DNA from: an uncultured Verrucomicrobiales bacterium
GTDB lineage: Bacteria > Verrucomicrobiota > Verrucomicrobiia > Verrucomicrobiales > Akkermansiaceae
Reading direction: 5' to 3'
Assembly: GCA_937905985.1 (NCBI GenBank)
Contig: CALCWC010000132.1
Coordinates: forward strand, 1-29,408
Length of the DNA: 29,408 nt
The notes under the pieces were generated by a model. The model searched no databases. It was not told the DNA's origin and saw only the letters and a program-made list of their open reading frames with translations. Below are positions 14,305 to 22,574 of the stretch, one piece after another. Positions within the stretch are counted from its first letter, which is position 1. Each line of letters begins with the position of its first letter. The position numbers were made by a program, and so were the translations under genes.

Positions 14305-17300
14305 TTACGCGTTTTCTGCGGCGTCCAACTTGGCGTTGGCGGAGATTTCATCCGGGTCTTCCGTCTGCCTCTTGTGCACGGTGGAGCGGAAGAGCTTCAT
14401 GACGAACACGAAGGAGCACGGGATGAAGAAGATGCCGATGCCGGAGGCAATGGCCATGCCAACCACCACCACAATGCCGATGGCGTTGCGCGAGAGCGCA
14501 CCGGAGCCCACGGCGAGCACCAGCGGCACGCAGCCCAGGATGAACGCGAAGGAGGTCATCAGGATGGGGCGCAGACGCATGCGCGCGGCAATGATGGCCG
14601 CCTCCACCAAGTCCTTGCCCTTCTCCATCTGCAGCACGGCGAACTCCACAATGAGGATGGCGTTCTTGGCCGCCAGACCCACCAGCATCACCAGGCCGAT
14701 CTGTGCGTACAGGTTCATATCCATGCCGGTCATCCACAGCCCCAGGAACGCGCCCAGCACGGCCACCGGGACGGAGAGGAAGATGGCCAGCGGCAGCGTC
14801 CACTTCTCATACAGTGCCGCCATGATGAGGAAGGCGAACACACCGGAGAGCGTGAAGATGGCGCCCAGCCCCAGGCCATCCGCCACCTTCTTCTGCTGGA
14901 AGCTCATTTCCACAAAGGACATGCCGAACTTGGTGACATCCAGCGTCTCTCGGAACACGCGCTCGGCGGCGTCCATGGCCTGCTGACTGGAATATCCGGG
15001 AGCGGGACGCAGGCCGATTTTGCCGGCGTTGTAGGTGTTGTTGTGCAGCACAAATTCGGTGTCGGTGGTGTCCTTGACAGTGACGAGAGTGCTCATGGGC
15101 ACGGGCTTGCCCTCCTTGTTGTTGATGTAGAAGTTGGCAATCTGATCCGTGTTGGCGCGGTCGGTGCCGGCGGCCTGCACATACACCTGCCACTGCTGGC
15201 CGAACTGGGTGTAGTAGTTGATGAAGGCAGAACCGTTGAAGCTCTGCAGCATGGCGTTGAGCTGCGCGTAGTCCACGCCCTGCGCCAAGCATTTGTCTCG
15301 GTCCACCGTCACGGATTTCTGCGGAACCGCGGGCATCATCATGTCGGTTGCGGAGCCGCTTTCAATTTCCGGCGCGGCATTCAGGGCAGCCTCCAGGCGC
15401 ACCATCTGCTCATAGAGGGGCTTCACGCCCTGTCCGGCGCGGTCCTCCACCACAAAGGAGATGTCATCCCCCGTGCCGACGCCGGGGATGGCGGGCGGAC
15501 AAGTGACGAAGGTCATGCCGTCCACCCCGGACATGGCGATTGCGCCGTTGAGGTTGGCGCACACCTCCGCAGCGGTGACCCTGTGGCCGTCAACCATGGG
15601 GCGGTCCTTCATATCCTTGAGAACGATGAAGAAGGAGGCGGCGTTTGAGGATTGCACACCGTTGGCCATATTGGTGCCCAAGACGGCCACGTAATTCTTC
15701 ACGGCGGGCTCGCGTGCCAGCACCTGCTCCACGGTGGAGGCTTGCTGGGAAAGGCGCTGCAGGGAGACGCGCGGTGTCATGATGAGACCGGAGATGAGGA
15801 AACCCTGGTCCTCCGTGGGCAGGAAGCCACCCGGCACGCGCTGGGAAACCGGAATAATGGCGGAGGAGATGATAACCAGCAGGGGAATGGAAACGTAGAG
15901 CTTGCGGCACAAGAAGCCGCAGCACTTGGCGAAGCCATCCGCCACGGCATCATAGCAGCGGTTGAAGAGATTGTAGAAAGGCTGCAGCAGGGATTTCTTG
16001 GAGGACTTCTTCTTGAGCAGAAGGGCGGAGAGAGCCGGGGATAGCGAGAGCGCGTTGAACGCGGAGATGGCCATGGACACGGCAATGGTGACCGCGAACT
16101 GCTGGAACAGCGTGCCCGTGATGCCCGGCAGCAGCACGGACGGCAGGAACACCGCCGCCAGCACCAGAGCAATGGCCACCACAGGGCCGCTCACCTCGCG
16201 CATGGCGGCGAACGTCGCCTCGCGCGGGTTCATGCCCTTCTCAATGTGAGCCTCCACGGCCTCCACCACCACAATGGCATCATCCACCACCAGGCCGATA
16301 GCCAGTACCATGCCCAGCAGGCACACCGTGTTGAGCGTGAACCCCAGCAGCGGGAAGAAGCAGAACGTGGTCACCAGCGAAACCGGCACTGCCAGCAGCG
16401 GAATCAGCGTGGCGCGGAAGCCCTGCAGGAACAGGAACACCACTATTGCCACCAAGATGAGCGCCTCCACCAGCGTTTGCCCAATTTCCTCAATAGACTC
16501 GCGCACAGAAACGGTGGTATCCAGAGTCACCTGTCCCGTGAGCCCTTCCGGCATGTCGCGCTCCATTTCCGCGAAAAGCTTGCGAAGGTTGTCCACGGTT
16601 TCAATGGCGTTGGAGCCGGCAGCCTGGTAGACGGCCAAGGCGGAGCAGGTCTTCCCGCTCAGGCGGGCGGACAGCGCGTAGTTTTCCGCGCCGAGCTCAA
16701 TCTTGGCGATATCACGCAGGCGGACAATCTGGGTGCCGTTGGTCTGCACGGAGATATCGCCGAACTCCTCCACAGACGTCATGCGTCCCTTGTTGCGGAT
16801 GGTGTAGGTGAATTCCTGACCGTCCGGCATGGGTTCCGCGCCCACAGAGCCGCCGGGGTTGATGGTGTTCTGGGCGGCAATGGCGGCATTCACCTCCATG
16901 ACGGAAATGTTCTTCTGAGCCATCTTCTTGGTGTCCAGCCAAATACGGATGGCGTACTTGGCGCCGAAGACGGAGACGTTGCCCACCCCCTTGACGCGCT
17001 TGATGGGGTTGACCATGTTCACATGGGCATAACCGGTCATGCTGATGCGGTCGAAGAATCCGTTGGGGGAATGCAGGGTGTAGATTAGAATGGGCAAGCC
17101 CGCCTGCTGCTCAATATGCACGCCCATTTTGGCAACCTCCTGGGGAAGGGAGGAGGTAGCCTGGCTGTACCGCATGTAGGTGAGCTGCTGGCAGGTGTTG
17201 GCATTGCGCCCCGGCTCGTAGATGACGCTCAGCTCGCATCCGCCGTTGTTGGCGGAAGTGGAGGAGAGGTAGTCCAGCCCCTCCACGCCAGAGATTTCCT

Positions 17301-17499
17301 GCTCAATGGGCGTGGCCACGGAATCCGCCACCTCCGTTGCATTGGCACCGGGATAGGAGGCGGAGAGCGAGATGGTGATGGGCGCAATGTCCGGGTATTG
17401 AGCCACGGGCAGGCCGAGGATGCAGATGACGCCCAGCAGGGTGGTCACAATGGAGATGACCGCGGCAATGGTGGGGTGCTTGATGAAATACGGTGACAT
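14305..17499 (-). CDS. RND efflux pump, AcrB/HAE1 type inner-membrane transporter
   Basis: A 1064-residue proton-driven exporter. The start at 17499 gives the family N-terminus MSPYFIKHPTIAAV. TM1 is followed by PVAQYPDIAPITISLSASYPGA. The first porter segment carries SANNGGCELSVIYEPG. The proton relay is intact: LAIGLVVDDAIVVVE has Asp406/Asp407 (equivalent to AcrB 407/408), and GLAAKNAILIVEFA has Lys945 (equivalent to AcrB Lys940). Length and the two-fold TM and porter repeat match HAE1 pumps for hydrophobic drugs, bile salts or fatty acids. It follows the fused adaptor by 22 nt. No outer-membrane TolC-type gene is adjacent, so the channel must be encoded elsewhere. The substrate is unknown. 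Confidence 0.95.
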   Translation of the reverse strand: MSPYFIKHPTIAAVISIVTTLLGVICILGLPVAQYPDIAPITISLSASYPGANATEVADSVATPIEQEISGVEGLDYLSSTSANNGGCELSVIYEPGRNANTCQQLTYMRYSQATSSLPQEVAKMGVHIEQQAGLPILIYTLHSPNGFFDRISMTGYAHVNMVNPIKRVKGVGNVSVFGAKYAIRIWLDTKKMAQKNISVMEVNAAIAAQNTINPGGSVGAEPMPDGQEFTYTIRNKGRMTSVEEFGDISVQTNGTQIVRLRDIAKIELGAENYALSARLSGKTCSALAVYQAAGSNAIETVDNLRKLFAEMERDMPEGLTGQVTLDTTVSVRESIEEIGQTLVEALILVAIVVFLFLQGFRATLIPLLAVPVSLVTTFCFFPLLGFTLNTVCLLGMVLAIGLVVDDAIVVVEAVEAHIEKGMNPREATFAAMREVSGPVVAIALVLAAVFLPSVLLPGITGTLFQQFAVTIAVSMAISAFNALSLSPALSALLLKKKSSKKSLLQPFYNLFNRCYDAVADGFAKCCGFLCRKLYVSIPLLVIISSAIIPVSQRVPGGFLPTEDQGFLISGLIMTPRVSLQRLSQQASTVEQVLAREPAVKNYVAVLGTNMANGVQSSNAASFFIVLKDMKDRPMVDGHRVTAAEVCANLNGAIAMSGVDGMTFVTCPPAIPGVGTGDDISFVVEDRAGQGVKPLYEQMVRLEAALNAAPEIESGSATDMMMPAVPQKSVTVDRDKCLAQGVDYAQLNAMLQSFNGSAFINYYTQFGQQWQVYVQAAGTDRANTDQIANFYINNKEGKPVPMSTLVTVKDTTDTEFVLHNNTYNAGKIGLRPAPGYSSQQAMDAAERVFRETLDVTKFGMSFVEMSFQQKKVADGLGLGAIFTLSGVFAFLIMAALYEKWTLPLAIFLSVPVAVLGAFLGLWMTGMDMNLYAQIGLVMLVGLAAKNAILIVEFAVLQMEKGKDLVEAAIIAARMRLRPILMTSFAFILGCVPLVLAVGSGALSRNAIGIVVVVGMAIASGIGIFFIPCSFVFVMKLFRSTVHKRQTEDPDEISANAKLDAAENA

Positions 17500-17521
17500 G
17501 ATGTGCGAAAAGGCTGGTGGT

Positions 17522-20395
17522 TTAGTTGGCGGTGTCGGAGTTGACTTCGGCAGGTGTGGTGGTAACGGAGCCGCTGGTGGCGCGCGGCGGCGTATATTCA
17601 AAGGGAACGGGGGTGAGCACGTTGACGTCCGCCCCGGCGGCTATGTTGGCCTTGGCGGTCATGGCGGCCTGCTGGGTGCCCTCCACCACAATGTTGACCG
17701 GTTCCCCCTGCTTGAAGCCCACTTCATGCAGCAGCAACTCCATGGAGTCCGCAAAGCCGCGGGCGTGTGCCACCAGGTCAATCTCATCCTTGGCATTGGA
17801 GCGGCGCAGCACAAAATCGCGGTGAGAGAGCATGCTGCTTTCAGCGAACTCCTTGTCGAAGGCCTCGGCGGTGAGTTCCGGGTCGTACTTGAGGGCGAGC
17901 TCCTTCCAGTCCTTCACCTCTTCGGATTGCAGCAGCAGGGTGCCCAGGTTGTCCACCTTGTTGGCAAGCATCAGCAGGGTGCCCAAAATGGCGTGGTCCG
18001 GTTCCACCACCTGCATGGGCTGCATCACCTCCTTGCCGGAGGCGTCCTTCACGGGAATGGTTACCATGTTGTGCAACACCACGGGCAGCATGCACGGCGC
18101 GTTGTCCTTCTGCATCACCAGCAGATAGCTCTTGTCCCCATCGCAGAGAGGGGCGCGCGCGGGCACCAGCCAGGCGCCCTTGATGCGTTCCTGCACGGCA
18201 CGGATGGTGACCGGCATGCCGGAGCGCAGCAGGGCGTCCGGGTTGGGCACCTCGCCAATCACCTGCAGGGTTCCGGTTTCTTTGTTCAGGCGGTTGTCGA
18301 TACCCGTGGCCACGCCCTTGGCGGGATAGGGCACACCGTCCTCCAAGATGATGTCGAAGGTGATTTTATCCGCATCATCGGTGGCGGCGCGCTGCATGAT
18401 TTTGCGCAGGCCGCGCAGGGCGTGCGTGCCGCTGACGTTGAAGTGGACCTCCATGGGATTGGTGGAGGTGAGGATGGCGAGCGGCTTGGGGCTGGAGGGG
18501 GTGACCATGGCACCGGTGGTTCCCAGGGCGAAGCTGATGCGGCCGTCAAACGGGGCGTAGATGGTGGTGTAGCCCAGGTTGATTTCCGCAATGTGCAGGG
18601 AGGCTTCCGCCTGGGCGATATCCGCGGCGGTACGCTCCACCTGAGCTTCCGCGGCGGCCACGGCCAGGTCAGCATCCGTGACGGTTTTTTCAGAGATGGC
18701 GCCGGGGTTGGTGTTCTGTATGCCGTGGTAGCGCTCGGCATCATCCCTGGCCTTGGCAAGCAGGGCTTCCGCGCGTTCCTTGGCGGCACGCGCACCATCC
18801 AGCTCGGCTTTCGCCTTATCGCGCGCCAGCTCAAAGTCGATGGCCTCTATGTGGATGAGCTCGTCACCCTTTTTCACCAGGGTGCCGGCCTTGATGACAT
18901 CCCCCTCCAGAATACCGGAGATGTTGGGCCGCAGGTCCGCCTCGTCTTTGCCCTGGAGGGTGCCGAACCACTCCTGGGTGATATCCACGTCACAGCGGGT
19001 GAGGGGCGCCACTTTCACGGGGAACGGGGGCAGACTGGGCTCCGCCTGCTTGTTTCCGGTGGGATGCAGGGATTCTGCGGCCATGCGCATTTGCTCGCTG
19101 ATAACGGGTTTGAAACTGCGCGGGGAGGTGCGCAGCAGGGTGGGCGCTTCATTTTCGCCGCGTCGGCTGTTGGCTGCCGATACGGCCACGGCGCGCACAC
19201 CATTGAGCGGGTCGGACACCACGGGGGCATCTGCCGGGGAGTCATAGCCTATTTCCTTGAGGGATTCCGCCAGGGGCTTGTCCACCCCGGCCACAGCCAC
19301 CAGTTTCTGAGTGGAGGTGTAGCCGCCCTCCTCGTCAATGCTCACCTCGTACTCGCCATCGCGGCGCACAGAGATAAGGTGCGGCACCCCCTGCTTGTCC
19401 ACAGCCAGCACAAAGGTGTTGAGCATTTGGGTGATGACGGCGTCCTCCGGCACCAGCAGCACATCCCGCTCAACGCTGGGAATGCGCACGCGCACGGTCA
19501 TGCCGGGGCGCAGTTCCAGCTCGGAGTTGTCCACATCGCCCTCCACCTTGATGAGCCCGTTCGCGGAAATCATGTTGTCGATGGCGTGGATTTTTCCCAA
19601 ATGGCGGTACACGGATCCGTCCTCCAGGATAATCTGGAACTTCCCGACTTCGGAGAAGTCGGCCTCCGAGACCTCGTATTGGTGGAACATGCGCAGCAGA
19701 CGCTCGCTGCTGAGGTGGAACACCACGTTGAGCGGGGTGGCGTGGAGCATCGTGGCGAGCGTCTCACCCGGTTCCACGGTATCGCCCGTGGATACATTGG
19801 GAGCGCCCACCAGCCCGTCAATGGGGGCGTGGATAACGGTGCGCTCCATATCCAGCTCCGCCTGTTTCAGGGAGGTTTGGGCGAGCGCCACCTGTGCTTC
19901 CGCCTGTTGCTCGGTGGCAATGGCGGCCTGCAGGGCGTGGCGAGATTCCTCCAGCTCCTTCTTGGAAACGGCGCCGCTGGGGCTGAGCTTCTCATTGCGT
20001 TCAAAATCCTTTTGGCATTTCAGCTGCTCCGCCTTGGCCGTGGCCACGGCGGCCTGCGCCACCTGCAGGTTGGCCTTGGCACGCTCCAAATTGGCCTGGA
20101 ACGTGACGGGGTCTATGCGGAACAGCACGTCCCCCTTCTTCACCATGGAGCCTTTCTCATATTCGTGCTGCAGCAGCGTCCCCGAAATGCGCGGGGACAC
20201 GCTCGTCGTTCCATCTCCATCCAGCGTGCTGAACCAATCCTCGGTATCGGTGACGGTTTTGGGAAGGATGTGGAAGACGGTGACGGCGACATCTTGTTGC
20301 ACGGCGCTTGCCGCGGCGGTATCAGGTTTATCGCAGGAGCACAGCAGCAGTCCGGCCATTCCCAGGGAAACGAGTGCAAGTGTGGCGGTTTTCAT
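17522..20395 (-). CDS. Tandem-fused RND periplasmic adaptor (two MFP/HlyD units in one chain)
   Basis: A 957-residue protein, about 2.4 times the usual adaptor length of about 380-400. The signal ends in a lipobox-like LLCSC (Cys21). Unit 1 (about 45-375) has a lipoyl half SPRISGTLLQHEYEKGSMV, a long alpha-hairpin, and the second lipoyl half ERTVIHAPIDGLVGAPN. A poorly assigned linker (about 375-455) follows. Unit 2 (about 460-800) repeats this as RPNISGILEGDVIKAGTLV, a hairpin, and YTTIYAPFDGRISFALG. The TolC-tip motif R-x3-L-x6-S is kept in unit 1 (Arg133, Leu137, Ser144). In unit 2 it is altered to R-x3-I-x8-S (Arg555, Ile559, Ser568). The C-terminal ~150 residues are extra and end in a Thr/Pro tail. 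It precedes the pump gene by 22 nt in one operon. Confidence 0.9.
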   Translation of the reverse strand: MKTATLALVSLGMAGLLLCSCDKPDTAAASAVQQDVAVTVFHILPKTVTDTEDWFSTLDGDGTTSVSPRISGTLLQHEYEKGSMVKKGDVLFRIDPVTFQANLERAKANLQVAQAAVATAKAEQLKCQKDFERNEKLSPSGAVSKKELEESRHALQAAIATEQQAEAQVALAQTSLKQAELDMERTVIHAPIDGLVGAPNVSTGDTVEPGETLATMLHATPLNVVFHLSSERLLRMFHQYEVSEADFSEVGKFQIILEDGSVYRHLGKIHAIDNMISANGLIKVEGDVDNSELELRPGMTVRVRIPSVERDVLLVPEDAVITQMLNTFVLAVDKQGVPHLISVRRDGEYEVSIDEEGGYTSTQKLVAVAGVDKPLAESLKEIGYDSPADAPVVSDPLNGVRAVAVSAANSRRGENEAPTLLRTSPRSFKPVISEQMRMAAESLHPTGNKQAEPSLPPFPVKVAPLTRCDVDITQEWFGTLQGKDEADLRPNISGILEGDVIKAGTLVKKGDELIHIEAIDFELARDKAKAELDGARAAKERAEALLAKARDDAERYHGIQNTNPGAISEKTVTDADLAVAAAEAQVERTAADIAQAEASLHIAEINLGYTTIYAPFDGRISFALGTTGAMVTPSSPKPLAILTSTNPMEVHFNVSGTHALRGLRKIMQRAATDDADKITFDIILEDGVPYPAKGVATGIDNRLNKETGTLQVIGEVPNPDALLRSGMPVTIRAVQERIKGAWLVPARAPLCDGDKSYLLVMQKDNAPCMLPVVLHNMVTIPVKDASGKEVMQPMQVVEPDHAILGTLLMLANKVDNLGTLLLQSEEVKDWKELALKYDPELTAEAFDKEFAESSMLSHRDFVLRRSNAKDEIDLVAHARGFADSMELLLHEVGFKQGEPVNIVVEGTQQAAMTAKANIAAGADVNVLTPVPFEYTPPRATSGSVTTTPAEVNSDTAN

Positions 20396-20412
20396 GGCAA
20401 AGAGGAGTGTTT

Positions 20413-20430
20413 CGCGGGCGCGCGCCCGCG
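20413..20430. promoter_or_regulatory. 18-bp perfect GC palindrome in the RND operon leader
   Basis: CGCGGGCGCGCGCCCGCG is self-complementary and lies between the predicted transcription start (about 20435) and the adaptor ATG at 20395. It could be a repressor operator or an RNA hairpin close to the 5' end of the transcript. No T-run follows, so it is not an intrinsic terminator. Confidence 0.6.
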
Positions 20431-20441
20431 TATATGCGTGG

Positions 20442-20470
20442 ATTCTAGCACATTCCCCACCACATGGCAA
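20442..20470 (-). promoter_or_regulatory. Promoter of the RND efflux operon
   Basis: On the minus strand TTGCCA (20470-20465), a 17-nt spacer and TAGAAT (20447-20442). TGC directly upstream of the hexamer makes it an extended -10. The leader to ATG 20395 is about 40 nt and contains the 18-bp palindrome. Confidence 0.65.
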
Positions 20471-20518
20471 TGCGTATTTGCGCGCTCATCACGGTTCATC
20501 TCATCACGATGTGCGCCC

Positions 20519-20550
20519 ATAAAAAACAGGCGCATCCGGTGGGATGCGCC
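20519..20550 (-). terminator. Intrinsic terminator of the acidic-tail lipoprotein gene
   Basis: A 9-bp perfect stem (20529-20537 with 20542-20550) with a 4-nt loop. It is followed on the minus strand by TGTTTTTT (complement of 20521-20528). It separates this gene from the RND operon promoter downstream. Confidence 0.88.
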
Positions 20551-20587
20551 CGCTGAAAAATGGAGAGAGTTTTCTTGGAAAGGTGCT

Positions 20588-21361
20588 TTAGAAATCGTCG
20601 TCCACGCTGATGGAATCCAGATCGTCGGAGGAGCTGTCATCAGAGGAGGAGCTGTCATCCTCATCATCCTCCATGGCGGCGGTTTCCTCCTCCAGTGCAG
20701 CCTGGGCGGCAGCCTGCTTCTTTTCCTGAGCGGCCTTCACGGAGGCTTCCTCCTGCTCACGCAGCTTCTGCTCGTGGGCCAGGCTGGTATCCTCCGCCGG
20801 CTTGGAAATCAGGTAGCGGTCCTCCAGCAGCCCGCGGCTGCGGCGAGCGTCGAGTCGCACACGGTCGTAGCCGGCATCCGCCAGGGCTTCCATGATGGCA
20901 CCGCCGATGGCCGCGCGGTTCTTGCCCTCACACACATACAGGCGGTAAGAGCCGCGGTAGGGAAGGTCCCATGCCTTCACACCATCCTGCGGCACCAGGA
21001 TACCCACCAGGTTGCCCTGGCCGTCGGAGCAGATGCCCCACACACGCGTAACGGTGGAACCCGGCTGCTGCATGGCAATGTAATACTGGGGATACACGTA
21101 TGAGAAAGTCTTGACGGTGGACTGGCGGATCCACATCTCAATGGCGCGTGCGGTTTCCGCAGGCAGCGGGCCCATTTCCACGCAATGCCTCACGCGGGGG
21201 GAATAGGCGTCGTTATAGCTGAACACCGCCACGTTGCACGCCTGCTGGAACTGTGTAGCCAGCGCCTGCGGGGAGCGACTGCCGGAGCAGGAGGAAAGGA
21301 GAGAGATGGCTGCTGCGCCGCAAGCCACTGCCAGACACCGAATGGAGGAAAGATGCTTCAT
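20588..21361 (-). CDS. Hypothetical lipoprotein with acidic Ser/Asp-rich tail
   Basis: A 257-residue protein whose signal ends in LLSSC (Cys25). Residues about 30-190 form a compact domain with FSYNDAYSPRVRHCVEMG, TFSYVYPQYYIAMQQPGS, GNLVGILVPQDGVKAWDLPYR and GAIMEALADAGYDRVRLDAR. A Glu/Lys/Ala-rich, probably helical segment (about 200-228) follows. The last ~30 residues are almost only Asp, Ser and Glu. No family was recognised. The acidic tail could bind cations or basic partners, which is inference. It has its own promoter and terminator, is divergent from the TPR lipoprotein, and appears monocistronic. Confidence 0.8.
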   Translation of the reverse strand: MKHLSSIRCLAVACGAAAISLLSSCSGSRSPQALATQFQQACNVAVFSYNDAYSPRVRHCVEMGPLPAETARAIEMWIRQSTVKTFSYVYPQYYIAMQQPGSTVTRVWGICSDGQGNLVGILVPQDGVKAWDLPYRGSYRLYVCEGKNRAAIGGAIMEALADAGYDRVRLDARRSRGLLEDRYLISKPAEDTSLAHEQKLREQEEASVKAAQEKKQAAAQAALEEETAAMEDDEDDSSSSDDSSSDDLDSISVDDDF

Positions 21362-21377
21362 GTCGTTAGGTTTCCCT

Positions 21378-21407
21378 ATTTTAGCCACGGTTCCCGTGGA
21401 AAGACAA
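21378..21407 (-). promoter_or_regulatory. Promoter of the acidic-tail lipoprotein with palindromic spacer
   Basis: On the minus strand TTGTCT (21407-21402), an 18-nt spacer and TAAAAT (21383-21378). The spacer contains the inverted repeat CCACGG-N3-CCGTGG (21385-21399), a plausible repressor site. The leader before ATG 21361 is about 9 nt. Confidence 0.55.
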
Positions 21408-21482
21408 GCAAAAAAGTGAGCTCCCCCGAAAAAAAATGAGTTCGAAGCCTGTGCAAAAAATCTGCCATGCGGGAAAATTGGC

Positions 21483-21511
21483 TTGACGCGCACACGCGCA
21501 TGGAAGAGAAT
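21483..21511 (+). promoter_or_regulatory. Promoter of the TPR lipoprotein gene, leaderless spacing
   Basis: TTGACG (21483-21488), a 17-nt spacer and GAGAAT (21506-21511), then 9 nt to the ATG at 21521. The segment AGAATGAAAGCG before this start is identical to the one before malQ. Confidence 0.5.
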
Positions 21512-21520
21512 GAAAGCGAT

Positions 21521-22558
21521 ATGAAGACATTTTCCACCCGCCGTACCGTCAGCCTGGCCGCTGCCGGCCTTTTCTCCCTGAGCTTCCTCGCCTCCTGCGG
21601 TGACGAGGGCCCCAAGACCGACCAGACGGAACAGAAACCGGAACCCGCTGCAACAGAGCCTGCGCCCGCAACCCCGTCTACCGGCACGCTGGCCGAATCC
21701 CGAGATGCCCTGTTCAACGCGGCCGTGTACGACTTGCTGCTGACCATCAGCGACAACGACACGTTCCCGGTGTTCAACTCGAAGACGCGCGACTTTGTGG
21801 AACTGCTGAGCAATTACTGCGACCACCTGCGAGCAGAGTCGAAGGACGCCCGTGAGCGCGTGCGAGCCGTCAGCGCGCTGGCCAAGGTGCTGCGCAACGT
21901 GGGCGGTGCGTATCCCCGTGCGGAGGCCGCCTACCGCGATGCCCTGAAGGAATGCGAGGCGCTCAGCCAGGAAGAGCTCAACTCCGCAGAGGGCCAGCGC
22001 ACCCTCAGCTCCATCAACAACGGCATTGCATCCTGCCTGCTCATGCAGGGCAAGAACAAGGAAGCCCTCGAATACTACAACGCCGCCCTCAAGATTGACG
22101 AGGCCCAGTTCAAGGGCGTGGACATGAAAGAGGGCGACAGCATCAGCGGCAAGGAAGCCATCACCGCCCTTTCCCGCGCCGTGGTGGAGGTGGTGGATTC
22201 CTACCGCTGCCTGGCGGACTGCCAGCTGATTGGCGACGACCCCGAGGAAGCGCTCGACACCTACAAGAAGGGCATTGAGATAGCCGCCAAGTACCAGGCC
22301 CAGCCCACCGTGGAGATGGCTGTGAGCTTCTCCAAGATCTACACCTCCTACGGCAACCTGGAGCAGCGCAACGGCAACACCGAAAAGGCGCGCCAGGCCT
22401 GGGCGCTTGCCGCCAACCTCTGCACCGCCGCCAACAAGGGCACCAGCGACCTGCTGCAGAAGCTGGAGACCAAGCGCAACTACGATTCGCTCATCGAGGC
22501 GCTGAAGGCCACCCAGCCCGCAGAGAAGTCGGCAGAAGAGGCACCCGCCGCCAACTAA
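21521..22558 (+). CDS. TPR-containing lipoprotein
   Basis: A 345-residue protein. The ATG at 21521 begins a signal ending in the lipobox LASC (Cys26); in-frame upstream starts would precede or overlap the predicted -10. After a Pro/Glu/Thr-rich linker come helical repeats of TPR type: AKVLRNVGGAYPRAEAAYRDALKECE, GIASCLLMQGKNKEALEYYNAALKID, CQLIGDDPEEALDTYKKGIEIA and YGNLEQRNGNTEKARQAWALAANL. TPR arrays mediate protein-protein contacts. The partner is unknown. A carboxynorspermidine decarboxylase gene starts 16 nt downstream without its own visible promoter, so the two are probably co-transcribed, though no functional link is evident. Confidence 0.88.
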   Translation: MKTFSTRRTVSLAAAGLFSLSFLASCGDEGPKTDQTEQKPEPAATEPAPATPSTGTLAESRDALFNAAVYDLLLTISDNDTFPVFNSKTRDFVELLSNYCDHLRAESKDARERVRAVSALAKVLRNVGGAYPRAEAAYRDALKECEALSQEELNSAEGQRTLSSINNGIASCLLMQGKNKEALEYYNAALKIDEAQFKGVDMKEGDSISGKEAITALSRAVVEVVDSYRCLADCQLIGDDPEEALDTYKKGIEIAAKYQAQPTVEMAVSFSKIYTSYGNLEQRNGNTEKARQAWALAANLCTAANKGTSDLLQKLETKRNYDSLIEALKATQPAEKSAEEAPAAN

Positions 22559-22574
22559 CGGATAACCCGCGCCC

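Noticed and set aside
20413..20430. The GC palindrome as an intrinsic terminator
   Set aside because: No T-run follows on either strand and it lies between a promoter and its gene.
17420..21103. A very long plus-strand open frame opposite the RND adaptor
   Set aside because: It mirrors the codon pattern of the adaptor gene on the other strand, is Gly/His/Val-rich without any domain, and crosses several real genes and promoters.
21412..21440. The A-run near 21429-21437 as a terminator
   Set aside because: No convincing hairpin adjoins it, and the region lies between two divergent promoters.
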